Positions 21,513-31,707 of a DNA stretch of 64,000 nucleotides are shown in pieces. Made by a program: the position numbers and the translations under genes. This DNA comes from Gaiellasilicea sp963806955 (lineage in GTDB: Bacteria > Actinomycetota > Thermoleophilia > Gaiellales > Gaiellaceae). The notes under the pieces were generated by a model. The model saw nothing but the letters and a program-made list of their open reading frames with translations. It did no database searches and was not told where the DNA came from. Within the stretch, counting starts at the first letter, position 1. Every line of letters starts with the position of its first letter. Where the stretch lies: assembly GCA_963806955.1 (NCBI GenBank), contig CAWDZG010000002.1:1-64000 (forward strand), read 5' to 3'.

Positions 21513-21514
21513 GT

Positions 21515-23525
21515 TCAAGCCGACGGCTCGGCCAGGGCGAGCAGCTCGCGCCGCAGGTCCTTGATCTCGTCCCGCAGCTTGGCGGCGTACTCGAAGCGCA
21601 GCTCCTCGGCGGCGACGAACATCTCCTCCTCGAGCGTGATCGCGAGCTTCTCGAGCTCCTCGCGCGAGAGGCCCTCGACGTCGGCCTTCGCGCCCTCGGC
21701 GCCGCCTGCCCGGCACGTTCGGGTTCTCGAGCGAGAGGAACTCGGCGATGTCGGAGACGCCCTTGGCGATCGTGATCGGCGTCGTCCCGTGCTCCTCGTT
21801 GTAGGCGACCTGGATCGCGCGGCGCCGCTCCGTCTCCTCCATCGCGCCCTTGATCGCCTCCGTCATCTTGTCGGCATAGAGGAGGACGCGCCCGTTGACG
21901 TTCCGCGCCGCGCGGCCGATCGTCTGCACGAGCGCCGTCTTGCCGCGGAGGAAGCCCTCCTTGTCGGCGTCGAGGATCGCGACGAGCGAGACCTCCGGCA
22001 GGTCGAGCCCCTCGCGCAGCAGGTTGATCCCGACGAGGACGTCGTACTCGCCGAGGCGCAGCTCGCGGATGATCTGGATCCGCTCCAGCGTGTCGATCTC
22101 CGAGTGGAGATAGCGCGCCCGCACGCCCGCCTCGAGCAGGTAGTCGGTCAGATCCTCGGACATCTTCTTCGTCAGGGTCGTGATCAGCACCCGCTCGCCG
22201 GCCTCCTCGCGCTTCCGGATCTCGCTCAGCAGGTTGTCGATCTGATTCTTCGTCGGGCGCAGCTCGACCTCGGGGTCGACCAGGTAGGTCGGCCGGATCA
22301 GCTGCTCGGAGACGACGGTCGAGTGGCGCAGCTCGAATGCACCCGGCGTCGCCGAGACGAAGACGAGCTGCTGCACCTTCTCCAGGAACTCGTCGAAACG
22401 GAGCGGCCGGTTGTCGAGCGCGGAAGGCAGCCGGAAGCCGTGGTCGACCAGTGTCTGCTTGCGCGAGCGGTCGCCCTCGTACATGCCGCCGATCTGCGGG
22501 ATCGTCTGGTGCGACTCGTCGACGAAGACGACGAAGTCGGACGGGAAGTAGTCGAGCAGCGTGTGCGGGGCCGAGCCGGCAGGCCGCCCGTCGAGGATCC
22601 GCGAGTAGTTCTCGATCCCGTTGCAGAAGCCGAGCTCGCGCATCATCTCCATGTCGTACTCGGTGCGTTGGCGGATCCGGTGCGCCTCGAGCATCCGGCC
22701 CTGGCTCTCGAACAGCGACACCTGCTGCTCGAGCTCGTGCCTGATCTCGTCCTGGGCGCGCTCGATCGTCGGCTTCGAGGTCACGTACTGCGTCGCCGGG
22801 AAGACGGTGATCGTGTCGAGCTTGGCGAACACCTCGCCCGTGAGCGGGTCGAAGTGGGTGATCTGCTCGACCTCGTCGCCGAACATCGAGACGCGGTAGG
22901 CGGTCTCGGAGTACGCCGGCTGGATCTCGACCACGTCGCCCTTGACCCGGAAGCGGCCGCGGCCGAGCAGCGTGTCGTTGCGGACGTACTGGATGTCGAT
23001 CAGCTTGCGCAGCATCACGTCGCGGTCGGTCTCCTCGCCGACCGTCAGGTAGACGACCCGCTTCTCGTACTCCTCCGGCGAGCCGAGGCCGTAGATGCAG
23101 GAGACGGAGGCGACGATGACCGTGTCGCGGCGCTGCAGCAGGTTCGAGGTCGCCGCGTGTCGCAGGCGGTCGATGTCGTCGTTCCGCGAGCTGTCCTTCT
23201 CGATGTAGAGATCGGCCTGCGGGACGTACGCCTCGGGCTGGTAGTAGTCGTAGTAGGAGACGAAGTACTCGACCGCGTTCGCGGGAAAGAACTCGCGGAA
23301 CTCGTTGCAGAGCTGGGCGGCGAGCGTCTTGTTGTGCGCGATCACGAGCGCCGGACGCTGCAGCTGCTCGATGATCCAGGCCATCGTCGCCGTCTTGCCG
23401 GTGCCGGTCGCGCCGAGCAGCGTCTGGTAGCGCTCGCCCGCCTGGAGGGAGCTGGTGAGCTCCTCGATCGCACGCGGCTGGTCGCCCGTCGGGACGTACC
23501 CTGCCGATGTCTTGAGCTCGGCCAC
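21515..23525 (-). CDS. uvrB: excinuclease ABC subunit B, one frameshift
   Basis: UvrB, the damage-verifying helicase-like subunit of nucleotide excision repair. ATG at 23525. Walker A GATGTGKT (about residues 39-46), beta-hairpin YDYYQPEAYVPQADLYIEKD, DEAD-like DESH, helicase motif VI QTIGRAARN, and a C-terminal UVR motif that recruits UvrC. One extra G near 21712 disrupts the linker. Repair gives ENPNVPAGGAEGAKADVEGL and restores the UVR end, for 669 residues in total. The last 35 codons are the ones duplicated at 11647-11754. The adjacent downstream gene is on the opposite strand. Confidence 0.95.
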
Positions 23526-23544
23526 TACGGGTACAGCCTAGCCC

Positions 23545-24039
23545 GTGGCCTCGACCCCGCAGAACCCGCCGTACCGCGCCTACGCCACGATCGCCGGCAC
23601 GTTCGTCGCCGGTCTCGGCGCCGTGAGCGGGCTGGCCGCAGCGCGCCGCCGACCGGTGCCGGAGTACGGCGCGATCGACCTGGCCCTGCTCGGGCTGGCC
23701 ACGTTCAAGGCCTCGCGGACGGTGGCCCGCGACAAGGTCGCGAGCTTCGTCCGCGAACCGCTCGTCGAGGGGGACGCCTACGACGGCGAGGGCGAGCAGC
23801 CCGTCCAGGACGGCGGCATGCAGCAGGCGCTCGGAGAGCTCGTCACGTGCACCCGCTGCGTCGGCACCTGGCTCGGCGCGGGACTGGCGTCGGCGCAGGT
23901 GCTCGCGCCGCGCACGGGACGGCTGCTGACCGTGGTGCTCGCGGCCGGCGCCGTCAACGACGTACTCCTCGCGGGCTTCGCGGCACTGACCGCGAAGGGA
24001 AACGAGCTCGAGCCTCGCTCCGGCGGCGGCTCGAGCTAG
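23545..24039 (+). CDS. DUF1360 domain protein
   Basis: A 164-residue protein with a GTG start at 23545, divergent from uvrB with a 19-bp gap. The DUF1360 signature is present: LATFKASRTVARDKVASFVR followed by ELVTCTRCVGTWLGAGL with the two conserved cysteines, and hydrophobic segments on both sides. Members are small membrane proteins, often annotated as sporulation-associated YjcA-like; the role here is unknown. It converges with the WD40 gene, overlapping its stop by 4 bp (24036-24039). Confidence 0.8.
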   Translation: MASTPQNPPYRAYATIAGTFVAGLGAVSGLAAARRRPVPEYGAIDLALLGLATFKASRTVARDKVASFVREPLVEGDAYDGEGEQPVQDGGMQQALGELVTCTRCVGTWLGAGLASAQVLAPRTGRLLTVVLAAGAVNDVLLAGFAALTAKGNELEPRSGGGSS

Positions 24040-27000
24040 CCGCCGATGTAACGGTTGCGCTCGGCTTGTGTCAGATTCGCGCCGAGCCGCCGCAAGCGTT
24101 CCCGCGCACGCCGAATCAGCTCGCCCGTTGTGCCACACACCTCGCAGAGGTAGGTCCGGACGGTCCCGTCTGCCGAGATGCTGGCAACACGCCGGCTGTC
24201 GGGTGCGAACGCGACGCCCCAAACCCGCTCGACGTGGCCGCGGAGAAAGAGCAGAGGCGTTCCCTTCTGGATCCGCAAGCCTGTCTCTCGCTCCCAGATA
24301 CCGACCGTCGTCGGCCCTGCGGTCGCGAGCCAATGCCCATCCGGGCTGAACACGATGTCGCTGACCAGCGACGTGTGCCCCCTGAGCGCCCGCACATGCG
24401 CGAACGTCCTCGCACTCCAGATGTGCCCGTCCGCGTCGATGCTGGAGGTAGCGAGGAACTTCCCGTCTGAGCTGTACGCGATCGACGTCAGGTCGGCTTG
24501 GTGATGCCCGGCGAGCTTCCCGAGCAAATTGCCCGTCGCGGTGCGCCAGACTCGCCCTTCGCCGTTGTGGCCGGCGGTCGCGACGAAGCGCCCGTCCGGG
24601 CTGAAGACCGCTGCCGCAACAGCGCCACCACCGTGCCGGAGCTCGCGCGGCGACCCGCCGTTGCGCCTCCAGACCCGCGCGATTCCGTCCGCTCCTGCAG
24701 TGAGCACACGGCCGGCCGTGGCGTCGAAGACAGCCGAGCGCAGTGGTGCGCCATGCGCGAACGACTGCACCTCGACGCCGTCGTTCACGCGCACGACTCT
24801 GGCGATGCCGTCCTGTCCGGCGGTGACGAGCAGCTTTCCGTCCTTCGAGAACATCACGGCGAGGAGCTGCGGCGGCTGCAGGATCGTCCTGACCGCGGTG
24901 CCGTCGCGGTGCCAGATCCGCAGCGCTTTGTCCAGTCCGACGCTGGCGATCAGGGAGCCGTCAGGGCTGAACGCGACAGCGCGGCCGGCGCCCGCATGGC
25001 GACCGACCAGTGACGTGATCGGGTCGACTGCCGGCCTCCAGACGCGTGCGGACCCGTCGTCGCTCGCCGTGACGACGCTGCGACCGTCGGGCGTGAAGGC
25101 GACGTCCAGCACTTGTCCCGAATGTCCAAGCAAGGAGGCCGTGCGGGCGAAGGTGACGCCGCCGCCCCAGATGCGGGCGGAGCCGTCCAGGGACGCCGTC
25201 GCGATCAGGCCGCCGTCGGGGCTGAACGCGATCCCAACGATGTGGTTCGAGTGTCCCCCGAGGAACGTCGTGAGCACGCCCGTGTCGGTACGGAAGACGC
25301 GGCCGCCGTTGTCGGTGCTCGCGGTCGCGATCAGATCGGCCTGCGGCGACCACGCCAGCTCCGTGACGTCGCCCCCGTGAGCGGTCTGATGCAGCTTCGA
25401 GCCGTCCCGGGTGTCCCAGATCGTCGCCAGGTCGTCACGGCCGCCCGTGGCGACGAGGGGACCGACGGGGGCGAAGCTCGCCGTGGTGATCTGGCCGGGC
25501 TGGTCGAGCACCAACGGTGGCCGCCCCCAATCGCTCTTTTCGAAGATCCGGGCGTCTCGGGCGAGGGTCAGCAGCAGTGTGCCGGCCGGGTTGAACGCGA
25601 CACCGTCGACCGCAAACGGGTGCGGCAGCCGTGCGACCGCGGAGCCATCGGCGGCGAGCCAGACGCGGGCCGCCTCGCCGGCGGCGGTGGCGTACAGGCG
25701 GCCGTCGGGCGAGAAAGCGATCTCGCGGATGGACGCGCCGTGGACCGAGCGTGCGAGCAGGGCGCCGGTGCGGGTGCCCCACCGCCGGGCGACGCCGTCG
25801 CTTCCGCCGGTGACGACCGATTCCCCGTCAGGCGAGAAGACGGCGACGCTCACAGGCGAGCCATGGCGCAGACGTGTCAGCAGCTTGCCGGTCTTCAACT
25901 CGAACACCCGGGCCTCGCCGCCCACCGCCGTCACGAGCACGAGCGAGCCGTCTGAGCTCGTGGACACTGTCCTAACGACGCCCCCGCCGCCAGGCAGCAC
26001 GGCCCGCGCCCTCTGGGCCAGCAGGCCGTCGCGGAGCGTGATCTCGAGTCGCGGCGACCGTGCGATGCCCGCGCTCTCCAAGGCCAGTTGGACGCTCTGC
26101 TCCGGGTCGGTGCCCAGGAGGGTGATCGCGCGTGCGACGAGCGCGCTCGCACGGGCCTGGTCGCGGGCCACGATCGCCCGGCGCGCCGCCCGCTGCTCGC
26201 TCACCACGGCACGCTCCGCCTTCTTCCGCTGGACGACCTCCGCGTTCTTGGACCGCACCGCCTCGTTCTTGGACATGGCCTCTTTGGCTCTGGCCACGTC
26301 TGCGGCGTCCCGCTCACGGTTGGCGCGCTCAGCCTCGCGGTTCGCCTTTGCTTCTCCGGCGTTCGCGCGATCGCGTGCGCCGTCAGCGAGTCTCCGTTGC
26401 CTCGCCTCGCCCTTGAGCGCCAGAGCGAGCTTGTTACGCGAGTCGATGGCGCCGGCCTCCGATAGCTCCGCTTTCGCAAGCGCGACCCTCAATGCTTCGC
26501 TCTTCTCGGCGACGACGCGCGTACTTGCTTCGGCCTTGCCTTGAGCCACCGCCGCGAGCGCGGCCTTCTCCCGCGCGTCGCTCCGCTGCGTGAACGCGTA
26601 CGCCGTCAGAAGGCCCATCAGCGCCAGGCCGACCAGCGCCAGGCCGACGATGCGCGCCAGCCGCCGGTGCCGCCGCCGCGCCGCCTCGCGCTCCTCCGCC
26701 AGCGAGCGCTCGGCCTCGTGCCGTGCGCCCCAGTCGAGCACGGCGTCCGCGAGTACGTCGTGGAAGATCTCGTAGCGGACACTGCCGCCGTTTCTCCCCG
26801 GCAGTGCGCGGACAACGCGCTCGCTCGAGAGCGTGTGGAGCACATCCTCGAGCCGCTCCGCCGACTCCCCCGCGTACCGGCTGAGATCGCCGACGGCGTG
26901 GGCAATCTTCGTCCCCGACGGCGTCACGAGCTGATGGAAGAGCCGTGCGACGACCTCACGCTCCGGCTCGTCGAGGCCCGCGAGGGCACGCTCCAGATGC

Positions 27001-27918
27001 TGCTGGACGATCCGGCCCGCTCCGCCCAACTCGGCCAGCGTCTCGACGCGAAGCACCGAGGAACCGCGCTCGCGCTCGACCTCCCAGAGCCGCTCCATCA
27101 CGAGCTGGAGGTACGGAGCCTCGACGCGGCCGCGCCTCGCCCCCCCGGCCACCATCCCGCGGCCGGCGAGGCGCCGCTCGATCCGGCCCGATGCGACCTG
27201 GTCGACGACCGCCGCGACAAGCGCAGGCTCCGCCTCCACCGCGAGGTCCGCCGATCAACTCGAGCTCGGCGAGCGGTTCCAGGATCGCCTCGCGGGCCGC
27301 ATCGACGTCGAGGTGATCGAGGCGAAGCACGTTGCCGAAGAGTCCGGGCACACGGCCCTTGAAGACGTCCAGCTCGGCCAGAGCGTCGTCGCGGATGCCG
27401 AGCAGGACGTGAACGCGGAGCGTCGGCCGGGTCAGGATCTCGGCGAGCGCGTCCCGCAGGGGGCCGCCGCGATCACGGCCGTGGTAGAAGAAGTACTCCT
27501 CCATCTGATCGAGGACGAGGTAGATCTCGCCGCCCACCTCGGCCGCGCGTTCCGCCAGGATGTCGGCCAGCACGAGCGGCGGCTCCGAATTCTCGGCCCC
27601 GGCTGCGCTCGCGATCGCGGCGAGCGGGTCGTCCCGCCACTCATCGACGACGATCGGCAGCGCCCCGTCGCCCTCGCCGGCGGCCGCGCCTGCGAGCACG
27701 GGCGCGCGCAGGCGCCGCACGACCCCTGCCCGCAGCAGTGAGCTCTTGCCGACGCCGCTCGGGCCGTAGAGCACGGTCAGCCTGGAGGCGACGAGATTCG
27801 AGGCCACCAGCTCGGTCTCGCGGTCGCGCCCGAAGAAGAACCGCTCGTCGAGCTCCGAGTCGTCGAAGCGAGCGAGGCCCTTGTAGGGGCTGCCCGGGCG
27901 TCCGAGCTCGCCATTCAT
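24036..27918 (-). CDS. nSTAND ATPase - TM - coiled coil - WD40 protein, one frameshift
   Basis: A reconstructed ~1,293-residue signal-transducing ATPase. N terminus PYKGLARFDDSELDERFFFG is the typical novel-STAND entry. Walker A is GPSGVGKSS (52-60); Walker B is EIYLVLDQMEEYF (131-143). A helical region ends at a TM segment (IVGLALVGLALMGLLTAYAF, about 422-442). A charged Ala/Arg/Glu coiled coil (about 446-600) follows, then some 15 WD40 repeats (about 650-1260; VAFSPDGRSV...ARVW pattern), enough for two propellers. One extra C near 27245 breaks the frame; without it IGGLAVEAEP is restored. Its ATG overlaps the TGA of the upstream SARP-SIR2 gene (ATGA), implying coupled translation. STAND-WD40 proteins are typically ligand-triggered switches that oligomerise; the trigger here is unknown. 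Confidence 0.88.
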
Positions 27919-29552
27919 ACGGCTGCATCCTCCGCCGCGAGCTCGGCCGTCACGCGTGCGAGCTGCTCCGAGTACCCCTCGAGCCCCACTTCGTACGCCT
28001 CGACGCCGCGCTCGCGCCAGAGCTCGCGAGCGAGCGTTTCGGCGGCCGGCTGGATGGCCCAGGAGCGGTACGCGAGCCGGTCGTGGCCCCAGACGCGGCG
28101 CAGGAACACGCGCAGGCTCCAGTCGTCGACGGCGTAGCCGAGGAAGAGCAGGTGGCTCCGGCGCAGCCGCGCCGCGATCTGCACGGGAACGGTGCCCGCG
28201 GCCTCGACGCCGGTCAGGTAGTCGATGTGGTCGTCCTCGCTGACCGCGAAGCTCTCCAACTCGCGCGTCGCGCCGCGGTCGACGTGCCCGTGGATCTTGA
28301 GCAGGACGCTTCGCTCGTCGAGCGCGAGGCCCGTATATGCGTTCGGCTGCTCGACGACGACGAACTCGCCGCCCGGCAACAGGTGGAGGAACTTGCCGCG
28401 GTCGCGGCCGGAGGCGACGTAGACGACCACGTCGAGCTGCTCGCCGACGGCCTCGAACGCTTTCTCGACGCCCGTGTCGAAGGCGGTGGACACGATCAGC
28501 TGCTGCTGCAGGCTGCGCCGGCGCAGCAGCGGCGGCAAGCTCGCGAGCCAGGCGTGCAGGGGCGACGGCTCGAAGTCGCGGTCGAGCGCGAGGTGGAGCT
28601 CATCGTGGAGCGGCCCGACGCCGTTGCGGGCCGCCACGGCCTGCGAGACGTACGCGAGACCGCGCCCGTCGACGTCGAGCTCGAAGCGTGCCGCGAGGAG
28701 GGTCGCGAGCTCGTGCCCCGCGACGCCGCCGGCTCCGGGACCCAGCACTGGCACGAGCCGGCCCGCGGAGAAGGCGCGGATGACCTCGTCGTAGTGGTCC
28801 TCGAGCGTCGGCGGAGCGACCCGCACGAGCGACCGCTCCTGGCGCAGGATCGACCCGTAGAGCGCCTGCAGCTCGGGCCCGGGCTCGATCCCGAGCTCGT
28901 CGACCAGGACGCGGCGGCCCTCGTGATACGCCGTCAGGGCATCGGCCTGCCGTCCCGTGCTGTAGAGCGCGAGCATGAGCAGGGCGCGGGGCCGCTCCCG
29001 CAGCGGGTTGTCCCGCACGAGCGTCTCCAGCTGGGTCACGAGCTCCCCGTCCGGGCGGATGTCGAGCTCCGCTTCGAGCCGCTCCTCGAGCGCCGCGAGG
29101 CGAAGCCCCTCGAGCCGCTGGATCTCGCCCTGCGCGAACGTCTCCGACTCGAGATCGGCGAGGGCCGGGCCCCGCCACAGGCCGAGCGCCTCGCGAAGAA
29201 GGGCGGCGCGCTCGGCGGCTGGCGACCCACGTGCCGTCTTCACGAGGGTCTCGAACCGCGTCAGGTCGAACGCTGCGCTGTCGACCTCGAGCGTGTAGCC
29301 GCTCGCCCGGGTGCTCAGCACGCCCGGCCCGAGCAGCTTCCGGAGTTGCGACACCGCGTTCTGGAGCGATGTCGTGGCGGTCCGCGGGGGGTGCTCCCCC
29401 CAGAGATGGTCGACCAGCCGCTCTGTCGACAGCGTCTCGCGCGCGTGCAGCAGGAGGAGCGCCAGGAGCGCGCGCTGGTTGCGGCCGGCGAGCGGGAGTG
29501 CGACGCCGTCGCGGAGCACCTCGAGCGGACCGAGGATCCGGAACTCGAGCAT
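27915..29552 (-). CDS. SARP regulator fused to SIR2-like NADase-type domain
   Basis: A 545-residue fusion with an ATG at 29552. Residues 1-90 are an OmpR/SARP winged helix (LEFRILGPLEVLRDG, LVDHLWGEHPPRTATTSLQN, YTLEV). Residues ~95-240 are the bacterial transcriptional activation domain (BTAD; FDLTRFETLV, ALGLWRGPALADL, HEGRRVLVDELGIEPGPELQ). Residues ~262-545 are a SIR2_2-type domain: VPVLGPGAG (268-275), LLKIHGHVD with presumed catalytic His421, and LLFLGYAVDDWSL (468-480). SIR2 domains of this class hydrolyse NAD+ in defence systems such as ThsA and DSR. Whether this one is active, or only senses NAD-like ligands to control transcription, cannot be seen. First gene of a two-gene operon with the nSTAND-WD40 protein. 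Confidence 0.9.
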   Translation of the reverse strand: MLEFRILGPLEVLRDGVALPLAGRNQRALLALLLLHARETLSTERLVDHLWGEHPPRTATTSLQNAVSQLRKLLGPGVLSTRASGYTLEVDSAAFDLTRFETLVKTARGSPAAERAALLREALGLWRGPALADLESETFAQGEIQRLEGLRLAALEERLEAELDIRPDGELVTQLETLVRDNPLRERPRALLMLALYSTGRQADALTAYHEGRRVLVDELGIEPGPELQALYGSILRQERSLVRVAPPTLEDHYDEVIRAFSAGRLVPVLGPGAGGVAGHELATLLAARFELDVDGRGLAYVSQAVAARNGVGPLHDELHLALDRDFEPSPLHAWLASLPPLLRRRSLQQQLIVSTAFDTGVEKAFEAVGEQLDVVVYVASGRDRGKFLHLLPGGEFVVVEQPNAYTGLALDERSVLLKIHGHVDRGATRELESFAVSEDDHIDYLTGVEAAGTVPVQIAARLRRSHLLFLGYAVDDWSLRVFLRRVWGHDRLAYRSWAIQPAAETLARELWRERGVEAYEVGLEGYSEQLARVTAELAAEDAAV

Positions 29553-29666
29553 ATGTGACAGTTGTAACAGGCTTCTCGACCTGGTGGAAGAGGCGGCCGG
29601 GCGCCGATTAGCGCATCGTGAGACCGTCGTGACCGGGCCGTTGCCACCTCCTCCGACGGTGGCCGC
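29553..29666. promoter_or_regulatory. divergent regulatory region with heptad repeats next to the SARP start
   Basis: This 114-bp gap separates the SARP-SIR2 operon (minus) from a secreted protein (plus). Immediately upstream of the SARP ATG are two heptads, GTGACAG (29555-29561) and GTAACAG (29564-29570). Read on the minus strand they are CTGTTAC and CTGTCAC, spaced by a 9-bp period. SARP proteins characteristically bind heptameric direct repeats, so autoregulation is plausible. The sites are only 3-18 bp from the start codon, which would suit repression or a leaderless transcript better than classical activation. Confidence 0.4.
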
Positions 29667-31640
29667 ATGGCTACCACGCGCATCACCTCAACTCTCGCCG
29701 GACTGGCCGCGACGATCGTGCTCGTCGTCGCCGCCCCGGCGCCCGGGGAGCAGATCCCCGCAGCAGCACCGCCGTTCGAGCACGAGGAGTACGAGGAAGA
29801 GGGCTACGCCGCGGCGAAGGCCCGGCGGCAGGAGCCCGACGCGATCGAGGCGGCGTTCGCGCTCGAGAGCTACCGGCCCGGTTCGATCGCGACGCTGCGG
29901 GTGTGGACGCGGATCGAGGGAACGACGATCAGCATCCACCGGGTCGGCCCCGAGTCGAAGCCGACGGTCGGCTCGAAGACGATGGAAGGTGTCACGATGG
30001 CCGCGGCCCGACCCGTCTACGGCGCGGCTCCGCAGATCCCGATCGGCCGGGACTGGCCGAGCGGTCTGTACTTCGCGCGCCTCCAGGCCCCAGGTAAGGT
30101 CGGCTTCGCGCCGTTCGTCGTCCGTCCGCGCTCCCTCGGAGAGCACAGCGTCGCCGTCGTCCTCCCCACGCGCACCTGGCAGGCGTACAACTTCCGCGAC
30201 GACGACGCGGACGGGGACGGAGACACCTGGTACGCGACCCGCGGCAGCGCCGCGGCACTCGGTCGCCCCTACCTGAATCGCGGCGTCCCTCCGCACTTCC
30301 GCAAGTACGACCTGCCCTTCCTGCGCTGGCTGCACCAGACGGGCCGTGGGCATGACCTGCTCTCGCAGGCAGAGCTCGACACCGCAGACGGCGCCCGGCT
30401 GGCGCGGGCCTACGACCTGATCGTGTTCCCTGGCCACCACGAGTACGTGACGGCGCGGGAGTACGACGCGATCAAGGGCTTCCGCGACCGCGGCGGGAAC
30501 ATGATGTTCCTCTCGGCGAATAACTTCTTCTGGAAGATCGAGCTTCGGGGCCGGACCATGATCCGTGTCGCGAAGTGGCGGGATCTCGGTCGGCCCGAGG
30601 CCGCGCTGCTCGGTGTCCAGTACATCGCGAACGACATGGGCGAGAGCCGCGGGCCGTGGCTCGTCGACCGGGGGGCCACGCGCAGCTGGATCTTCCGCGG
30701 AGTGCGCCTGCACCGGGGCACCGAGTTCTCGAACGCGGGCATCGAGATCGACGCGGTCGCGGCGAGCTCGCCGCGCGGGACACGGATCCTCGCGAAGATC
30801 CCGAACTTGCTCGGCCCCGGGCTGACTGCCCACATGACCTACTACGAGACCGCCAGGGGCGCCCAGGTCTTCGCGGCAGGTGCGTTCACGCTGGCGGGCT
30901 CGACCCGGCAGCCGGCCGTTCGGCGCCTACTGACGAACCTGTGGGAGCGCCTCGCGCGCGTGCGCGGCCTCTCCGAGGCGGGGCTGAGGGGCGCGCTTCC
31001 AGACGGGGACGCGCTCCCCGCGCGCTCGCTCCGCGGATCCGCGCACCGGCTACCGCAGTACCCCGACCTCGCGCTCGCGACGGCGCACCAGCGTCGCGAG
31101 GCTGCACGGTTGCTCGAGGACATGGAAGCCTCGATCGAGCCGTGGCGAGATCTGCGCGCCGCCGCTACGGCGGGCTTCGACACCCGACGGCCGAGGCGCG
31201 CACCCGGTGACGGGAGGACGATGTGGCTCCACGCCGAGCATCGCGGCTGGCATCACGACGACGCGTACCTCGACCCGAGGCGCCCCGACACGCTGATCTA
31301 CGCCGACTCACCGGGTAGGCCGCTCATCCTCGTCGGTGTCATGTTCAGCATGCCGCGCGGACTCGAGGGGGCCTCGCCGGGCGGTGCGATCACGCGCTGG
31401 CACTGGCATCTTGTCTGCGCGAGCGCGGAGCGGCGCGGGGTGAAACCGCTCGCGGACGGAACCTGCCCGGCCGGAACGAGCTTGCACGGCGGCAGCGAGA
31501 TGCTGCACGTCTGGTTCACCGGCGACCTGCGCAGCGCGTACGCGATCCATGCGCCCGTCCACGAGCTTTGCACGGGGTCTGTGCTGCCGGCGGCGCTCTG
31601 CGACCACAGCAGCCACGACCACGGCGGCGGTTCGATGTGA
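29667..31640 (+). CDS. secreted protein related to N,N-dimethylformamidase beta subunit
   Basis: A 657-residue exported protein. ATG 29667; signal peptide TLAGLAATIVLVVAAPAPG. The central part matches the DMFase large-subunit-like domain: TWQAYNFRDDDADGDGDTWY, VPPHFRKYDLPFLRWL, YDLIVFPGHHEYVTAREYDA and GGNMMFLSANNFFWKI. The C-terminal ~220 residues are an extra region containing several His/Trp motifs (MWLHAEHRGWHHDDAY, ITRWHWHLVCAS). Paralogue of the next gene over the shared central domain. The iron-binding residues of true DMFase cannot be confirmed by eye, so amidase activity is only a possibility. Confidence 0.82.
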   Translation: MATTRITSTLAGLAATIVLVVAAPAPGEQIPAAAPPFEHEEYEEEGYAAAKARRQEPDAIEAAFALESYRPGSIATLRVWTRIEGTTISIHRVGPESKPTVGSKTMEGVTMAAARPVYGAAPQIPIGRDWPSGLYFARLQAPGKVGFAPFVVRPRSLGEHSVAVVLPTRTWQAYNFRDDDADGDGDTWYATRGSAAALGRPYLNRGVPPHFRKYDLPFLRWLHQTGRGHDLLSQAELDTADGARLARAYDLIVFPGHHEYVTAREYDAIKGFRDRGGNMMFLSANNFFWKIELRGRTMIRVAKWRDLGRPEAALLGVQYIANDMGESRGPWLVDRGATRSWIFRGVRLHRGTEFSNAGIEIDAVAASSPRGTRILAKIPNLLGPGLTAHMTYYETARGAQVFAAGAFTLAGSTRQPAVRRLLTNLWERLARVRGLSEAGLRGALPDGDALPARSLRGSAHRLPQYPDLALATAHQRREAARLLEDMEASIEPWRDLRAAATAGFDTRRPRRAPGDGRTMWLHAEHRGWHHDDAYLDPRRPDTLIYADSPGRPLILVGVMFSMPRGLEGASPGGAITRWHWHLVCASAERRGVKPLADGTCPAGTSLHGGSEMLHVWFTGDLRSAYAIHAPVHELCTGSVLPAALCDHSSHDHGGGSM

Positions 31641-31707
31641 ACGTGTACGACCCACGCGACCTGATCCGAACACCGTCATCACGAACCCCGTCTACGATTC
31701 CCGACCA

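Noticed and set aside
11755..21514. Transposon or prophage with its own recombinase
   Set aside because: No transposase, integrase or phage structural genes are visible. Only the direct uvrB-tail repeats suggest integration, so it is listed as a finding rather than a mobile element.
21561..24470. 969-codon open frame antisense to uvrB
   Set aside because: Shadow of uvrB on the opposite strand; no recognisable domain or ribosome-binding site.
27738..29558. 606-codon frame antisense to the SARP-SIR2 gene
   Set aside because: Opposite strand of a gene with clear SARP, BTAD and SIR2 motifs; composition typical of GC-driven spurious frames.
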